From Thiomonas delicata (GTDB lineage Bacteria; Pseudomonadota; Gammaproteobacteria; Burkholderiales; Burkholderiaceae_C), in the NCBI RefSeq assembly GCF_900088825.1, contig NZ_LT592170.1, positions 186,001-250,000 of the forward strand: 64,000 nucleotides of DNA, written 5' to 3'. Positions 56,029-64,000 of the stretch are shown here, one piece after another (positions within the stretch are counted from its first letter, which is position 1; every line of letters begins with the position of its first letter). Both the position numbers and the translations under genes were made by a program. The notes beneath the pieces are model-generated. The model worked only from the letters and a program-made list of their open reading frames with translations, made no database searches and had not been told where the DNA came from.

Positions 56029-56423
56029 TCCTTGTGGACAGCTCGGTGTGGATCGACTTCTTCAACGGCCGCACCACCCGTCAGACCGACCAGCTCGCCT
56101 GGCTGCTGGAGGACATGGCGCCGCTGGCGGTGGCCGACCTGGTGCTGTTCGAGGTGCTGCGCGGCTTCCGCCACGAGCGCGACCATCTCGCCGCGCGCAA
56201 GACCCTGGCCGCATTGACCACGGTGGACATCGGCGGCGAACACAACGCCCTGCAGGCGGTGCAGCACGACCGCCTGCTGCGCGCGATGGGTTACACCGTC
56301 CGCAGCCCCATCGACATCCTGCAAGCCAGCTACTGCATCGAGCACGACCACGCCCTGCTGCACAACGACGCCGACTTCGACGTCATGGAAGACCTGCGCG
56401 GCCTCAAGGTCTGGCGGCACTGA
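56025..56423 (+). CDS. vapC: VapC-type PIN-domain toxin (pair 2)
   Basis: 132 residues from ATG 56025. PIN-domain acidic residues are in MILVDSSVWIDFF, LVLFEVLRGF, SPIDILQASYCIEHD and LLHNDADFDVM. Likely an RNase inhibited by the VapB encoded just upstream. It interrupts the stretch between liuB and liuC. Confidence 0.9.
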   Translation: MILVDSSVWIDFFNGRTTRQTDQLAWLLEDMAPLAVADLVLFEVLRGFRHERDHLAARKTLAALTTVDIGGEHNALQAVQHDRLLRAMGYTVRSPIDILQASYCIEHDHALLHNDADFDVMEDLRGLKVWRH

Positions 56424-56466
56424 TTCACCATTCCCGTTCATTGCCCACGAACAAGCCGCGCCCACC

Positions 56467-57000
56467 ATGACCGCCCTGCGCAACCATCTGTGCACCATGG
56501 CCCGTTATCACGCCTGGGCCACACGCAAGCTGCTCGACGAACATGTCGCGCAACTGCCCGAGGCCGACTACCGGCGGGATTGCGGCCTGTTTTTCAAGAG
56601 CCTCCACGGCACGCTCAACCATCTGCTGGTGGGCGACGCGCTGCTGTGGTTTCCGCGTCTGGCCGAGGGCGTGTCGCCCAAGATCAAGCTCGACATGGAA
56701 GCCGAGCCAGACCGCCCCCGCCTGCGCCAGCGTCTGCTCGACGCGGTCGCGGTCTGGGAGCCTTTCGTCGCGCACCTGAGCGGGGAGCGCCTTGCCGGCG
56801 AGCTGCACTACACCACCACCCAGGGCGTACCGACCAGCCTGCCCTACGCCGCCACGCTGGCCCATGCCTTGAACCACGGCACCCACCACCGCGGGCAGAT
56901 CACGGCCGCGCTCACCATGATGGGCCACCCCAGCCCGGAAATCGATCTGGTGTGGATGCTCCAGGCCGAGCGCCGACAACAGGAACAGCAGCAAGCATGA
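56467..57000 (+). CDS. DinB-family protein
   Basis: 177 residues. A four-helix bundle with three metal-binding histidines in SLHGTLNHLLVGD and NHGTHHRGQI, the DinB/YfiT pattern. Such proteins include thiol-dependent enzymes; the exact substrate is unknown. Its stop overlaps the ATG of liuC (ATGA), so the two are translated together. Confidence 0.88.
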   Translation: MTALRNHLCTMARYHAWATRKLLDEHVAQLPEADYRRDCGLFFKSLHGTLNHLLVGDALLWFPRLAEGVSPKIKLDMEAEPDRPRLRQRLLDAVAVWEPFVAHLSGERLAGELHYTTTQGVPTSLPYAATLAHALNHGTHHRGQITAALTMMGHPSPEIDLVWMLQAERRQQEQQQA

Positions 57001-57788
57001 ATCCGTCATCCATCACCGTGTCCCGTGCCGGGGCCGTGGCCACCGTCACGCTGGCGCGCCCAGGCGTGCGCAACGCCTTCGACGCCGCCACCATCGCCGC
57101 GCTGCACGCCGCCTTCATCGAACTCGGCGCGCAGGCGCAGGTCCGCGTCATCGTGCTGGCGGCCGAAGGCCCGGCCTTCTGCGCCGGCGCCGACCTCAAC
57201 TGGATGCGCGCCATGGCCGGCTACAGCGAAGCCGAGAACCGCGAGGACGCCATGCAACTGGCACGCATGCTGCGCGCCGTGGCCGAGTGTCCCAAGCCCG
57301 TCATCGCCCGCGTGCAGGGCGACGCCTTCGGCGGCGGGGTGGGCCTGGTGGCTGCATGCGACCTGGCCGCAGCCGCCGCGCCCGCGCGCTTTTGCCTGAG
57401 CGAAGTCAAACTCGGGCTGATTCCGGCCACCATCGCGCCCTACGTGCTGCGCGCCATGGGCGCGCGCGCCGCGCAGCGCTACACGCTCACCGCCGAAGTG
57501 TTCTCCGCGGCGACCGCGCAGCAGCACGGCTTGGTGCACGAGGTGGCCGCCGACGCCGCACAGCTCGACGCCCAGGTGCAACAATGGTGCGCGGCCCTGC
57601 AGGCCGCCTCGCCGCAGGCCCTGGCCGCCGCCAAGCGCCTGCTGGCCGACGTGGCCGCGCGCCACGTCAACGAGGCGCTGCTGGCCGACACCGCCGAACG
57701 CATCGCCCAGGCCCGCGCCAGCGACGACGGGCGGGAAGGCATCGCCGCCTTCCTGCAGCGCCGCAAGCCGTCCTGGGCGAACACCTGA
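56997..57788 (+). CDS. liuC: Enoyl-CoA hydratase, probable methylglutaconyl-CoA hydratase
   Basis: 263 residues. Crotonase fold with oxyanion-hole stretches [13 protein letters not shown] and [18 protein letters not shown] and the catalytic region [17 protein letters not shown], close to the methylglutaconyl-CoA hydratase (AUH) subgroup, which has LIPATI. It hydrates 3-methylglutaconyl-CoA to HMG-CoA between MCC and HMG-CoA lyase. It is in the run dinB-liuC-bioB. Confidence 0.92.
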   Translation: MNPSSITVSRAGAVATVTLARPGVRNAFDAATIAALHAAFIELGAQAQVRVIVLAAEGPAFCAGADLNWMRAMAGYSEAENREDAMQLARMLRAVAECPKPVIARVQGDAFGGGVGLVAACDLAAAAAPARFCLSEVKLGLIPATIAPYVLRAMGARAAQRYTLTAEVFSAATAQQHGLVHEVAADAAQLDAQVQQWCAALQAASPQALAAAKRLLADVAARHVNEALLADTAERIAQARASDDGREGIAAFLQRRKPSWANT

Positions 57789-57807
57789 CCTTACACAGAC
57801 CCACGCC

Positions 57808-58836
57808 ATGACCACAACGCACGCATCCCCGACCTGGACGCCCGAGCGCATCGAAACCCTGCTCGCCCTGCCCCTACCCGAATTGATGTGGCAAGCGCAG
57901 CAGACGCATCGCGCCCACTTCGACCCCACTGAGGTGCAGCTGTCCTCGCTGCTGTCGATCAAGACCGGCGGCTGCCCGGAAGACTGCGGCTACTGCCCAC
58001 AGTCCGCCCACCACGAAGCCGGCGTGAAGGCCGACAAGCTGATGGACCCCGACCTCGTGCTGGCCAACGCCCAGGCGGCGAAGGACGCCGGCGCCAGCCG
58101 CTTCTGCATGGGCGCCGCCTGGCGCGAACCCAAGGACCGCGACATCGACAAGGTGGCCGCCATCGTCGAGGGCGTCAAGGCCATGGGCCTGGAAACCTGC
58201 ATGACCCTGGGCATGCTCAACGCCCAGCAGGCGCAGCGCCTGGCCGACGCCGGGCTGGACTACTACAACCACAACCTCGACACCTCGCCCGAGTTCTACG
58301 GCAACATCATCACCACCCGCACCTACCAGGAGCGTCTGGACACGCTGCAGGTCGTGCGCGAGGCCGGCATGCACGTGTGCTGCGGCGGCATCGTCGGCAT
58401 GGGCGAGAGCCGGCGCGACCGCGCCGGGCTGCTGGCGCAGCTCGCCGGGCTCGATCCCTACCCGGAATCCGTGCCCATCAACTCCCTGGTGCGCGTGGCC
58501 GGCACGCCGCTGGAACAGGCGCCCGACCTCGACCCCTTCGAATTCGTGCGCACCGTGGCCGCTGCGCGCATCACCATGCCGAAGGCCTGGGTGCGCCTGT
58601 CGGCCGGCCGCAAGGAGCTGGGCGACGGCATCCAGGCGCTGTGCTTCCTCGCCGGCGCCAATTCCATCTTCTACGGCGACACCCTTCTGGTGACCGGCAA
58701 CGCCGATGTGGATGCTGACCGCGCGCTGTTCACGCGCCTGGGCTTGCATGCGGCGAGCGACGGTGCAGCGACTCAAGCAGCGCAGCCCCAAGCCGCACCC
58801 GCCCAGACCCGCATACCCATCCAGCCAGCCGCATAG
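57808..58836 (+). CDS. bioB: Biotin synthase BioB
   Basis: 342 residues. Radical-SAM enzyme that inserts sulfur into dethiobiotin. The SAM cluster motif is Cys56, Cys60 and Cys63 ([11 protein letters not shown]), and the auxiliary cluster ligands lie in FCMGAAW, TCMTLG and CCGGIVG. bioA, bioF and bioD are not seen here. Its place among the liu genes fits the biotin need of methylcrotonyl-CoA carboxylase. The last 35 residues are an Ala/Gln/Pro-rich tail. Confidence 0.96.
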   Translation: MTTTHASPTWTPERIETLLALPLPELMWQAQQTHRAHFDPTEVQLSSLLSIKTGGCPEDCGYCPQSAHHEAGVKADKLMDPDLVLANAQAAKDAGASRFCMGAAWREPKDRDIDKVAAIVEGVKAMGLETCMTLGMLNAQQAQRLADAGLDYYNHNLDTSPEFYGNIITTRTYQERLDTLQVVREAGMHVCCGGIVGMGESRRDRAGLLAQLAGLDPYPESVPINSLVRVAGTPLEQAPDLDPFEFVRTVAAARITMPKAWVRLSAGRKELGDGIQALCFLAGANSIFYGDTLLVTGNADVDADRALFTRLGLHAASDGAATQAAQPQAAPAQTRIPIQPAA

Positions 58837-58887
58837 TCCTTGACGGGTCGCGCGCGCCAATCTTGCCGTCGACCCGCACCCGCGCCC

Positions 58888-59601
58888 ATGCCCGCCACCA
58901 CCCCCGACACGCTGCAGCTTCTTGCCCTCGCCGCCGCGCTCGGCTGGGCCAGCGGGCTGCGCGCCTTCCTGGTCATGTTCGCCGTCGGCGTGGCGGGACT
59001 GGCCGGCTGGGTGCAGTTGCCACCCGGTCTGCACATATTGGCCAGCCCGGTGGCGGTCGGCATCACCGGGCTGCTGGCCTTGCTCGAGTTCATCGGCGAC
59101 AAGATTCCCGGCGTCGACAGCCTGCTGGACTTCGTCTCCACCCTGCTGCGCATTCCGGCTGGCGCCATGCTCGCGGCCAGTGTGTTCGGGCTGGACCACG
59201 GGTTCATCGCCGCGCTCGCCGCCGCGGCCGGCGGCAGTCTGGCGGCGGTGAGCCACGGCACCAAGCTGACCACGCGCGCGGCCATCAACACCTCACCGGA
59301 ACCCTTCTCCAACATCGGCGCCTCCCTGGGCGAGGATGCCTTGGTCCTTGGCGGCTTGTGGCTGGCGTGGAACCACCCGGTGGTGTTTTTCCTCGCCCTG
59401 GCCGCGCTGCTCGTCGCCATGGTATGGCTGGCGCATCGCAGTTTCCATTTCGTGCGCGGCCTGCTCGGCCGATTGGTGCGGCTGTTCAGCGGTCGCCCCG
59501 AACCCGGGCCGCCAGCCGCGCCACCGCCGCCTGTCAGGGCACTGCCCAAGATGCACGACGTGACCGATGTCGACCCGGTCGAACCCAACGCCAAGAACTG
59601 A
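58888..59601 (+). CDS. DUF4126-type membrane protein
   Basis: 237 residues from ATG 58888. It has about 5-6 membrane helices (LLALAAALGWASGLRAFLVMF, VAVGITGLLALLEFIGDKIPG, MLAASVFGLDHGFIAALAAAAGG) and the DKIPGVDS and GTKLTTRAAINTSPEPFSNI stretches seen in DUF4126 proteins. The C-terminal 60 residues are soluble and Pro-rich. Function unknown. It lies directly before liuD, with a 4-base gap. Confidence 0.82.
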   Translation: MPATTPDTLQLLALAAALGWASGLRAFLVMFAVGVAGLAGWVQLPPGLHILASPVAVGITGLLALLEFIGDKIPGVDSLLDFVSTLLRIPAGAMLAASVFGLDHGFIAALAAAAGGSLAAVSHGTKLTTRAAINTSPEPFSNIGASLGEDALVLGGLWLAWNHPVVFFLALAALLVAMVWLAHRSFHFVRGLLGRLVRLFSGRPEPGPPAAPPPPVRALPKMHDVTDVDPVEPNAKN

Positions 59602-59605
59602 CACC

Positions 59606-61690
59606 ATGTTCAACAAAATCCTCATTGCCAACCGCGGCGAAATCGCCTGCCGCATCGCCGCCACCTGCCGCAGATTGGGCATCCGCACGGTGGCCGTGTA
59701 TTCAGAGGCCGACGCCCAGGCCGCACACGTGGCGGCTTGCGACGAAGCGGTTTGCATCGGCCCGGCCCAGGCGGCGCAGAGTTACCTGAACGCGGCGCGC
59801 ATCCTGCAGGCCGCGCGTGACACCGGCGCGCAGGCGGTGCATCCGGGCTATGGCTTCCTGAGCGAGAACGCGGAATTCGCCGAAGCCTGCGCCCAGGCGG
59901 GTGTCGTATTCATCGGCCCGCCTCCGGGCGCGATTCGCGCCATGGGCCTGAAGGCGGAGTCCAAGCGCCTGATGCAGGCCGCCGGCGTGCCCCTGGTGCC
60001 GGGCTACCACGGTGCGGCGCAGGACGATTCCCTGCTGGCCGCCGAGGCGGCGCGCATCGGTTACCCGGTGCTGATCAAGGCCAGCGCGGGCGGCGGCGGC
60101 AAGGGCATGCGCGAGGTGCTCGACGCGGCGGACTTTCCCGCCGCGCTGGCCTCGTGCCGGCGCGAGGCGCAGGCGGCGTTCGGCAACGACGCGGTGCTGG
60201 TCGAGCGCCTGGTGCGCAACCCGCGCCATATCGAGATCCAGGTGTTCGCCGACGCGCACGGCAAAACCGTGGCGCTGTTCGAGCGCGACTGCTCGCTGCA
60301 GCGCCGCCACCAGAAGGTCGTGGAGGAAGCCCCCGCGCCGGGTCTGAGCGACGCGCAGCGCACCGAGCTGGCGCAGGCCGCGGTGGCCGCCGCGCAAGCG
60401 GTGGGCTATGTGGGCGCCGGCACAGTGGAGTTCATCGCCGAGGGCGACGGCCAGGGCGGGATTCGCGGCTTCTACTTCATGGAGATGAACACGCGGCTGC
60501 AAGTGGAGCACCCCGTCACCGAGATGATCACCGGGCTGGACCTGGTGGCCTGGCAGTTGCGCGTGGCCGCCGGCGAGGCGCTGCCCGCCGCACCGGCACG
60601 ACCGCATGGCCATGCGGTGGAGGTGCGCCTGTACGCCGAGAACCCGGTCGCCGGCTTCCTGCCGTCGACCGGACGCCTGGCCCGCTTCGCCCTGCCGCCG
60701 CACGTGGCCTTCGAGGTCGGCGCCGACACGCAGCAGCGGCCGGCCGCGCTGCGCGTGGACAGCGGGGTACGCGAGGGCGACGTCATCACGCCGCACTACG
60801 ACCCGATGATCGCCAAGCTCATCGCCTGGGGCGAGACCCGCGAGCAGGCGCTGGCGCGCCTAGCCGGCGCGCTGGCAGCGGTGCGCGTGGTCGGCCCCGA
60901 GACCAATGCCGCCTTCCTGCTGCGGCTGCTGCAGTCGCCCGACTTCGCCGCCGCGCGCATGGATACCGGCCTCATCGCCCGCGAACTGGACACGCTGCTG
61001 GCCAGCCCGCTCAGCGCCGAACAGATCTGCGCGGCCGCCACCTGCGCCCAGTTGGAGGCCGAACGCGCGCGACAAACCACCGACCCCTGGAGCGCGCGCG
61101 ACGGCTGGAGCAACGGCGCCATGCCGCCGCGCCGTCTGCGCTGGCGCCAGGACAACCGCACGCCGATGGAGGCGTTGCTGCAGCGCGCCCATGGCGGTTG
61201 GCGGCTGGCGCTCGGCGAGGGCGCGGCCCAACCCCTGCGCTGGCATGCGGCGCCCAGCGGCGCCCACGAATTGCACCTGGCCGCAAGCTGGGGCGACTTC
61301 GCCCTGCGCGCCCACGTGGCGCACGACCCCGTCGCGCCCAAACGCTTGCATGTGTTCGCGCAGGGCGGGCACGGCATTGCCGAACTGCACGACGCAATCA
61401 CGCTCGCGGCGAGCGCCGGAGCCGGCGGCAGCGGCAGTCTGGCGGCGCCCATGCCGGGGCGCATCGCCGCCGTGCTGGTGCGGCCCGGGCAGCAGGTCGC
61501 CGGTGGTCAGCCCATGGTGGTGCTGGAGGCCATGAAAATGGAACACACCCTGCACGCCGCGGATGACGGCGTGGTCGACGCTGTGCTGGTGGCCGTGGGC
61601 GAGCAGATCCAGGAAGGCGCCTTGTTGCTGCGCATGCGCGACGCCACGGCGCAGGCCGCCACGCCCGATACCGAGGACGCCGCCGCATGA
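59606..61690 (+). CDS. liuD: Methylcrotonyl-CoA carboxylase alpha (biotin carboxylase / BCCP) subunit
   Basis: 694 residues from ATG 59606. The N-terminal biotin carboxylase (NKILIANRGEIACRI, ATP-grasp GGGGKGMREV, EMNTRLQVEHPVTE) is followed from about 460 by a linker and BT domain, and the C-terminal BCCP has biotinyl Lys644 in EAMKMEH. With the beta subunit it forms the holoenzyme. The stop overlaps the next ATG (ATGA). Confidence 0.96.
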   Translation: MFNKILIANRGEIACRIAATCRRLGIRTVAVYSEADAQAAHVAACDEAVCIGPAQAAQSYLNAARILQAARDTGAQAVHPGYGFLSENAEFAEACAQAGVVFIGPPPGAIRAMGLKAESKRLMQAAGVPLVPGYHGAAQDDSLLAAEAARIGYPVLIKASAGGGGKGMREVLDAADFPAALASCRREAQAAFGNDAVLVERLVRNPRHIEIQVFADAHGKTVALFERDCSLQRRHQKVVEEAPAPGLSDAQRTELAQAAVAAAQAVGYVGAGTVEFIAEGDGQGGIRGFYFMEMNTRLQVEHPVTEMITGLDLVAWQLRVAAGEALPAAPARPHGHAVEVRLYAENPVAGFLPSTGRLARFALPPHVAFEVGADTQQRPAALRVDSGVREGDVITPHYDPMIAKLIAWGETREQALARLAGALAAVRVVGPETNAAFLLRLLQSPDFAAARMDTGLIARELDTLLASPLSAEQICAAATCAQLEAERARQTTDPWSARDGWSNGAMPPRRLRWRQDNRTPMEALLQRAHGGWRLALGEGAAQPLRWHAAPSGAHELHLAASWGDFALRAHVAHDPVAPKRLHVFAQGGHGIAELHDAITLAASAGAGGSGSLAAPMPGRIAAVLVRPGQQVAGGQPMVVLEAMKMEHTLHAADDGVVDAVLVAVGEQIQEGALLLRMRDATAQAATPDTEDAAA

Positions 61691-62637
61691 AGCTCGCCGT
61701 GTGGGACCCCGACGAGCCGTTTCGCCGCTGGCGCGACGCGCTGGTGCAGCACGCCTCGGAACTGAGCCTGGCGATCGAGGTCGTCGACGCCGCCGCCGAT
61801 CCCGAGGCGCAGGCCGATTTCGCCCTGGTGTGGAAACCGCCGTCGGACTGGTTGGCCGGCCAGATGGGATTGCGCGCGGTGTTCAACCTCGGCGCCGGGG
61901 TCGACGCCGTGCTGCCGCTGATGCAGCGCGCCCTGCCCGGCGTGCCGCTGATCCGCCTGGAAGACGCCGGCATGGGCCGGCAGATGGCCGACTACGTGGC
62001 CGAAGGCGTGCTGCACGCCTACCGCCGCATGGCCGACTACGCCGCGCTGCAGCGGCAGATCAAGTGGGAGCCGCTGCCGCTAGCCCCGCGCGGCGGTTAC
62101 AACGTCGGCTTCCTGGGCCTGGGCCAGATGGGCTATGCCGCCGCGCGGCGCGTGGCCGACATGGACTTCCCGGTGCTGGCCTGCACCCGCAGCGGAGAAG
62201 CGCGCGACGGATTCGATGCGCCCTGGCCGTTCTACCCGCTGGCGCGGATGGACGAATTCCTCGCCCAGACCCGGGTGCTGGTGGTGCTGCTGCCGCTCAC
62301 CGCGCAGACCCGCGGCCTGCTGGACTACGCCGCGCTGAACCGCCTGCCCAAGGGCGCGCACCTGATCAACGCCGGGCGCGGCGCGGTCGTCGACACCGGC
62401 GACCTGCTCGATCTGCTCGACACCGGCCACATCGCCAGCGCCCTGCTCGACGTGTTCGACGCCGAACCGCTGCCCGCGAGCGACGCGCTGTGGCGCCACC
62501 CGCGCGTGCGCGTCACCCCGCATGTCGCGGCGCAAACCCTGGTCGGACCCTCGGCCGCGCAGGTCATGCGCAAGATCGCCGCGATCGAACGCGGCGACCG
62601 GCCCGGCGGCCTGGTCGATACGCGGTTGGGCTATTGA
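61687..62637 (+). CDS. D-2-hydroxyacid dehydrogenase (glyoxylate/hydroxypyruvate reductase A type)
   Basis: 316 residues. NAD(P)-binding Rossmann motif NVGFLGLGQMGYAAA; catalytic residues in NAGRGAVVDT (Arg), DVFDAEPLP (Glu) and TPHVAAQT (His). It is close to the GhrA group. Its start overlaps the liuD stop, so it is in the same operon; a direct role in leucine degradation is not known. It could handle glyoxylate from the shunt that AceK switches on. Confidence 0.9.
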   Translation: MKLAVWDPDEPFRRWRDALVQHASELSLAIEVVDAAADPEAQADFALVWKPPSDWLAGQMGLRAVFNLGAGVDAVLPLMQRALPGVPLIRLEDAGMGRQMADYVAEGVLHAYRRMADYAALQRQIKWEPLPLAPRGGYNVGFLGLGQMGYAAARRVADMDFPVLACTRSGEARDGFDAPWPFYPLARMDEFLAQTRVLVVLLPLTAQTRGLLDYAALNRLPKGAHLINAGRGAVVDTGDLLDLLDTGHIASALLDVFDAEPLPASDALWRHPRVRVTPHVAAQTLVGPSAAQVMRKIAAIERGDRPGGLVDTRLGY

Positions 62638-62675
62638 GCGCCCGGCCTTCCCAACAAGGCAACAAGGAGACTGCG

Positions 62676-63623
62676 ATGCCCACGATGCACTTGCCGCAGC
62701 ACGTCAAGCTGGTCGAGGTCGGCCCGCGCGACGGGCTGCAGAACGAGGCCAACCCGGTGCCGCCGGAGGTGAAGGTCGAACTGATCGACCGGCTCTCGGC
62801 CGCCGGCCTGCCCAATGTCGAAGCGGCCGCCTTCGTCTCGCCCAGATGGGTGCCGCAAATGGCCGACGGCGCCGAGGTCATGGCCCGCATCCGGCGCCGG
62901 CCCGGCACCGTGTATTCGGCGCTGGTACCGAACATGAAGGGCATGGAGGCGGCGCTGGCCGCCAGCGTCGGCGAGGTGGTGGTGTTCAGCGCCGCCTCGG
63001 AAGCCTTCGCCCAGGCCAACATCAACTGCTCCATCGCCGAATCCATCGCCCGCTTCGAACCCGTGGCGCAAGCCGCCAAGGCGGCCGGCGTGCGCCTGCG
63101 CGGCAGCATTTCCTGCGCGCTGGGCTGCCCCTACCAGGGCGAGGTCGAGCCGCGAGCCGTGGTGGACGTGGTGCAGCGCATGGCCGCGCTGGGCTGCGAC
63201 GAGATCGACATCGCCGACACCATCGGCGTGGGCACCCCGGGCGCGGTGCAGGCGGTGTTCGAAGCCGCCGCCGGCGTTTTCCCGCTCGACCGCCTGGCCG
63301 GGCATTTCCACGACACCTACGGCCAGGCCCTGGCCAACATCCTGGCCGCGCTGCAAAGCGGAGTTTCCGCGTTCCACGCCTCCGTGGCGGGTTTGGGCGG
63401 CTGCCCCTACGCCAAGGGCGCCACCGGCAACGTCGCCACCGAGGACGTGCTCTACATGCTCGAGGGCCTGGGGCTACGCACGGGCGTGGACCTGCGCGCC
63501 GTGGCCGAGACCGGCGACTTCATCAGCCGCGCCATCGGCCGCCCGAACAACAGCCGGGCCGGACGCGCGCTGCTGGCAAAATGGTCGGCGCAGAACGCCA
63601 ACCCCACGGCCTGCGCCGCCTGA
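62676..63623 (+). CDS. liuE: Hydroxymethylglutaryl-CoA lyase
   Basis: 315 residues from ATG 62676, with AAGGAGA upstream. TIM-barrel lyase that splits HMG-CoA to acetoacetate and acetyl-CoA, the last leucine step. The signatures VEVGPRDGLQNE, SISCALGCPYQGEV, GHFHDTYGQAL (metal His) and SVAGLGGCPYAKGATGN with the catalytic Cys are all present. Confidence 0.95.
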   Translation: MPTMHLPQHVKLVEVGPRDGLQNEANPVPPEVKVELIDRLSAAGLPNVEAAAFVSPRWVPQMADGAEVMARIRRRPGTVYSALVPNMKGMEAALAASVGEVVVFSAASEAFAQANINCSIAESIARFEPVAQAAKAAGVRLRGSISCALGCPYQGEVEPRAVVDVVQRMAALGCDEIDIADTIGVGTPGAVQAVFEAAAGVFPLDRLAGHFHDTYGQALANILAALQSGVSAFHASVAGLGGCPYAKGATGNVATEDVLYMLEGLGLRTGVDLRAVAETGDFISRAIGRPNNSRAGRALLAKWSAQNANPTACAA

Positions 63624-63666
63624 CCTTCCGGCGCCATCGGCGCGCACGCTGACCGACGAGGACACC

Positions 63667-64000
63667 ATGGCCGACTCCCCGCAACTCGACTTCTACCATG
63701 CCCCCCAGACCCGCTCCACCGGGGTGCTGACCCTGATCGAAGAACTGGGCCTGCGCGAAGGCACCGACTTCACGATGCACCTGCTCGACATGAAAGCCGG
63801 CGAACAGCGGCAGCCCGCCTACCTAGCGGTCAACCCGATGGGCAAGGTCCCGGCGCTGCGCCACGGCGAGGCGCTGATCACCGAGCAGGGCGCGGTGTAC
63901 ATCTACCTGGCCGACCTGTTCCCGCAGGCGGGCCTGGCGCCGGCCGTCGGCGACGTGCTGCGCGGCCCCTACCTGCGCTGGCTGGTGTTCTACGGTTCCA
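63667..64000 (+). CDS. Glutathione S-transferase, 3' end outside window
   Basis: First 111 residues of a GST. The N-terminal thioredoxin-like domain includes FYHAPQTRSTGVLTLIEELG, VNPMGKVPALRHG (cis-Pro) and ITEQGAVYIYLADLFP, with the helical domain just beginning. It starts 44 bases after liuE. The reading frame is open at the window edge; class and substrate cannot be set. Confidence 0.88.
   Translation, partial: MADSPQLDFYHAPQTRSTGVLTLIEELGLREGTDFTMHLLDMKAGEQRQPAYLAVNPMGKVPALRHGEALITEQGAVYIYLADLFPQAGLAPAVGDVLRGPYLRWLVFYGS

Overview
The window looks like a chromosome segment of a high-GC betaproteobacterium (Burkholderiales), most likely Thiomonas or a close relative. The strongest clue is the order arsenite oxidase large subunit - cytochrome c - ArsR-type regulator - second cytochrome c, an arrangement described for the Thiomonas arsenitoxydans aio operon. 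No rRNA, tRNA or CRISPR array was recognised.

Positions 1-24467 form an arsenic island. On the + strand it carries the 3' part of aioA, a c-type cytochrome, an AioF-like ArsR protein, an unusual cytochrome-nitroreductase fusion, a second ArsR paralogue, and a private molybdenum-cofactor set (moaA, moeA, moaD, moaE) interleaved with an Rrf2-like and an FNR-type regulator. These parts fit together: AioA needs molybdopterin, passes electrons to a small cytochrome, and is controlled by arsenic-responsive and probably redox-responsive regulators. Then come a diiron/metallo-beta-lactamase-fold oxygen-sensor-like protein, a soluble PAS-MCP-CZB chemoreceptor on the other strand, a MobC-like protein, a cytochrome c5, and a CoxG-thioredoxin pair preceded by an FNR-like box. 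A long minus-strand ars operon follows: arsR, arsC, arsD, arsA, arsC, a CoA-disulfide-reductase-like flavoprotein, a CBS protein and arsB. The island ends with an IS630 element inside a broken hicB-like gene and, directly beside the 3' end of glmS, three tandem 20-bp repeats that look like TnsB sites. I read this as one end of a Tn7-like element in attTn7, which would make the whole island cargo.

Positions 24492-43000 look like backbone: glmS-glmU, a membrane monohaem cytochrome, a cyanide-insensitive bd oxidase (cioAB), a CLC transporter, an MFS transporter, Dps, ubiA, glutamate dehydrogenase and an aldo/keto reductase. An AT-richer locus then carries a PglL/Wzy-like oligosaccharyltransferase beside two type IV pilin genes, the first with a sigma-54-like promoter.

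Positions 43121-64000 are a leucine/isovalerate (liu) degradation region: liuR with its palindromic box, isovaleryl-CoA dehydrogenase, methylcrotonyl-CoA carboxylase beta and alpha, methylglutaconyl-CoA hydratase and HMG-CoA lyase. Between them lie thiolase, a second acyl-CoA dehydrogenase, an acyl-CoA ligase, aceK, bioB (biotin is the MCC cofactor) and two vapBC toxin-antitoxin pairs. The last gene, a glutathione S-transferase, runs off the right edge.
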